A stretch of 55,687 nucleotides of DNA, taken from positions 1 to 55,687 of the forward strand of contig NZ_JAQWCQ010000020.1 in the NCBI RefSeq assembly GCF_028705895.1, written 5' to 3'. Shown in pieces: positions 54,111 through 55,687 of this stretch. Source of the stretch: Massilibacteroides sp. GTDB taxonomy: Bacteria; Bacteroidota; Bacteroidia; Bacteroidales; Tannerellaceae. The translations under genes and the position numbers were made by a program. Under the pieces are notes generated by a model. It saw only the letters and a program-made list of their open reading frames with translations, had not been told where the DNA came from and ran no database searches. Positions within the stretch are counted from its first letter, which is position 1. Every line of letters begins with the position of its first letter.

Positions 54111-55134
54111 ATGAACTCTTATTATGCAGGTTTGGATGTAGGGAAACGGTCTTTTGACGTATCATTGGTAAACTACGAACAACAGGAGGTCGGATTCAGT
54201 CAATTCACAAATGATGAGGATGGATTGGCTAAATTATTGAAATGGATTAAGACATTTAAGATTGTTCCTTCAGACGTACTGTTTTGCGTCGAAGACATGG
54301 GAAGTTATATCAGCGATATAGCTTTGTTCACAACCCGGAAGAAGTTGCAGTTGGCTTTACTGTGCCCGTTGAACCTAAAACGGTCGTTAGGTATTCAGAG
54401 GGGTAAAAATGACCGAATAGATGCAAAGAGAATTGCCGTCTATGCCAGCTTGCAACATCGCAACCTTAAATTGTTCGTGCCCCAGAAAAAGATTATTTTG
54501 GAATTGAAGTCATGGTTGACTATCCGGGACAATCTCGTTAAACAAAAAGTGGCTCAGTTGCATATCCTCGAAAAACTGCACCATACAAGCAAGCTGGCAG
54601 AAGTGTCGGAGCAATCGGAATTTATCAAGGGTAATATAGATACTTTGATAGAACAGATTAACAGCATAGAAAGGCGTATCCGAAAGCTAATCGGCTCCGA
54701 CGCTTCGATTTACCGAAACTACAAATTACTATGCAGTATCAAAGGGGTAGCAATCATTACTGCTACGGTTATGATATGCTCGACCAATAATTTTGAAAAC
54801 TTTTCAGACCACCGAAAATTTGCCTGTTACTGCGGTGTCGCTCCTTTCGAGCATACATCCGGCATCAGCGTCAGGGGGAAAACCCAAGTATCGAGTATGG
54901 CGAACCGCAAAATAAAGGTTGCCCTAACCCGTGCCGCTATGTCCGCCATCAATTTCGACCCTCAAATCAAAGCCTACTACCAACGGAAACTTAAAGAAGG
55001 AAAGCACAAAGCGGCTATTGCCAATGCAGTAAAAGCCAAGATTATTGCGCGGTGTTTTGCCGTTGTGAAACGGGGTTTACCTTATGTAGTTTTACAACCC
55101 TCCATACATTCCGCGTAATATTTTGTCGTTATTC
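53950..55134 (+). mobile_element. IS110-family insertion sequence
   Basis: The unit consists of a structured non-coding left end, the transposase gene and a right non-coding end of at most 16 bases before the next palindrome. As expected for IS110, there are no terminal inverted repeats or obvious target duplication, so both borders are approximate. The long-left, short-right arrangement fits the IS110 rather than the IS1111 subgroup. The left border adjoins the truncated surface gene and the right border adjoins the arsR-like promoter. Confidence 0.75.
54111..55118 (+). CDS. IS110-family DEDD transposase (recombinase)
   Basis: The 335-residue protein has the N-terminal DEDD RuvC-like domain (Asp9 in YAGLDVGKRSFDV, Glu61 in CVEDMGSY, Asp101 and Asp104 in KNDRIDAKR), a coiled-coil middle (about 130-200) and the C-terminal Tnp_20 domain (LLCSIKGVAIITATVMI; CGVAPFEHTSG, where Ser250 is the likely nucleophile). 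All catalytic positions are present and the gene is intact at both ends, so the element may be active. IS110 recombinases work with a bridge RNA, for which the leader at 53945-54110 is the candidate. Confidence 0.95.
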   Translation: MNSYYAGLDVGKRSFDVSLVNYEQQEVGFSQFTNDEDGLAKLLKWIKTFKIVPSDVLFCVEDMGSYISDIALFTTRKKLQLALLCPLNLKRSLGIQRGKNDRIDAKRIAVYASLQHRNLKLFVPQKKIILELKSWLTIRDNLVKQKVAQLHILEKLHHTSKLAEVSEQSEFIKGNIDTLIEQINSIERRIRKLIGSDASIYRNYKLLCSIKGVAIITATVMICSTNNFENFSDHRKFACYCGVAPFEHTSGISVRGKTQVSSMANRKIKVALTRAAMSAINFDPQIKAYYQRKLKEGKHKAAIANAVKAKIIARCFAVVKRGLPYVVLQPSIHSA

Positions 55135-55166
55135 AAATATTGTTCGTATATTTACGAACAATATTT
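55135..55166. promoter_or_regulatory. 32-bp palindromic operator and promoter of the arsR-like gene
   Basis: Fourteen-base arms (aaatattgttcgta and its reverse complement) flank a four-base centre, with no mismatch. The sequence TATATTTA in the middle resembles a -7 box, so bound repressor would block the promoter directly. The arsR-like ATG is ten bases downstream. The core half-site gttcgta recurs at 55514 and, inverted, at 55532. Confidence 0.8.
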
Positions 55167-55175
55167 TTAATTGAA

Positions 55176-55496
55176 ATGGCAAAAGAGAAATTGACAAAAG
55201 AACAGGAACAGTTGGCACGCTTTGCTAAAGCATTGGGGCATCCCATTCGGATTGCTATCCTGCAAATGTTGGCAAAACAAACCTGCTGTTATCATGGCGA
55301 TATGTCGGAAATATTGCCCGTCGCCAAAAGCACCCTGTCGCAGCATTTGAAAGAATTAAAGGAAGCGGGATTGATTCAGGGAACAATTACACTGCCGAGC
55401 GTAAAATACTGCATCCATAAAGAAAATTGGGCGTTGGCAAAGCAACTGTTTGATGGTCTGCTGGTGGAAGCCGGTATGTCGGAAGAATGCCAATAA
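55176..55496 (+). CDS. ArsR-family winged-helix repressor
   Basis: A 106-residue ArsR/SmtB-type transcription factor (ARFAKALGHPIRIAILQML; recognition helix AKSTLSQHLKELKEAGL; wing ITLPSVKYCIHK). Adjacent Cys37 and Cys38 in KQTCCYHGDM lie at the start of the helix where arsenic sensors have ELCVCDL, and Cys105 is near the end. A metalloid or thiol-reactive ligand is therefore possible but unproven. The start at 55176 is downstream of the palindromic operator; an in-frame ATG at 55140 lies within it. Autoregulation is likely, and the gene beginning at 55662 is the probable target. Confidence 0.9.
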   Translation: MAKEKLTKEQEQLARFAKALGHPIRIAILQMLAKQTCCYHGDMSEILPVAKSTLSQHLKELKEAGLIQGTITLPSVKYCIHKENWALAKQLFDGLLVEAGMSEECQ

Positions 55497-55513
55497 AAAA
55501 ATTTAGAATTAAA

Positions 55514-55538
55514 GTTCGTAAAACTACGAAATACGAAC
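55514..55538. promoter_or_regulatory. Second ArsR-type operator
   Basis: gttcgta (55514-55520) and tacgaac (55532-55538) form an inverted repeat spaced by 11 bases, with a third tacgaa at 55525-55530. These are the same half-sites as in the 55135-55166 palindrome, so the repressor probably controls the downstream gene as well. Confidence 0.6.
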
Positions 55539-55623
55539 GTGAAAATAGATATGAAAATAGATATGAAACCTCCATGACCAAAAAGTCACCCAAGAGGATG
55601 TAAATAGTTCTCGTTCTATGGTT

Positions 55624-55631
55624 TACCTTTG
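55624..55631 (+). promoter_or_regulatory. -7 promoter box ahead of the last, incomplete gene
   Basis: TACCTTTG matches TAnnTTTG. The following gttcaaacgaac is a further short inverted gttc/gaac site. The leader to the ATG at 55662 is about 26 bases. Confidence 0.55.
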
Positions 55632-55661
55632 TGTTCAAACGAACCTCAAAAGTAAGATAGC

Positions 55662-55687
55662 ATGGAAACAATTACTTTTCCTCAACA
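55662..55687 (+). CDS. Start of an unidentified gene, cut by the window end
   Basis: Only METITFPQ is present. The ATG has a good promoter box and an ArsR-type site upstream, so it is likely a real gene controlled by the repressor at 55176. The product cannot be told from eight residues. Confidence 0.4.

Overview
The window is a chromosomal segment of a Bacteroidota bacterium, most likely order Bacteroidales and probably a Parabacteroides-like member of the Tannerellaceae. The order-level call rests on three things: repeated TAnnTTTG -7 promoter boxes, many Bacteroidota-only families (DUF4249, DUF2851, DUF2723, STN/CarboxypepD TonB receptors, 6-bladed-propeller and transglutaminase remnants), and three secreted proteins with type-A T9SS-like C-terminal domains. 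The genus is a guess.

Layout. 1-900 holds decayed gene fragments in several frames. 900-1486 has an orphan operator/promoter, a mobile inverted-repeat element and a palindromic operator in front of a four-gene RND efflux operon (1487-10392: lipoprotein adaptor, permease, TolC-like channel, second permease). A convergent four-gene envelope cluster follows (10373-16719: MG2/plug-like protein, DUF4249 lipoprotein, TonB-dependent receptor, small secreted protein). 16720-17799 is a repeat-rich intergenic stretch with three unrelated palindromic elements. 17800-20034 is a secreted beta-helix/repeat protein whose signal peptide is broken by an in-frame TGA.

20324-33695 is core metabolism: purN, acpP-fabF-rnc, an HGSNAT-like acyltransferase with pfkA, a GH3-like enzyme, a PAP2 phosphatase, cysS, DUF3108 and Big_5 lipoprotein genes, and DUF2851. 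33768-36029 is a phosphate transporter with a PhoU-like tail, and 36612-37322 a thioredoxin-fold secreted protein. 37457-42626 is a run of DUF2723, polysaccharide deacetylase and S37-like peptidase genes. 42630-48947 is a minus-strand run of rlmL-like methyltransferase, DPP-IV, purD, a polytopic membrane protein and a YqaA/VTT protein. 49055-49528 is a NimA-like flavin-binding protein.

The right end is the most dynamic part. A 1347-residue Ig-like/propeller surface protein (49808-53851) has lost its 5' end immediately beside an IS110-family transposase (54111-55118). The structured 160-base leader of that transposase is a strong candidate for a bridge RNA. The IS is followed by an ArsR-family repressor under a 32-bp palindrome and the first codons of its probable target gene.
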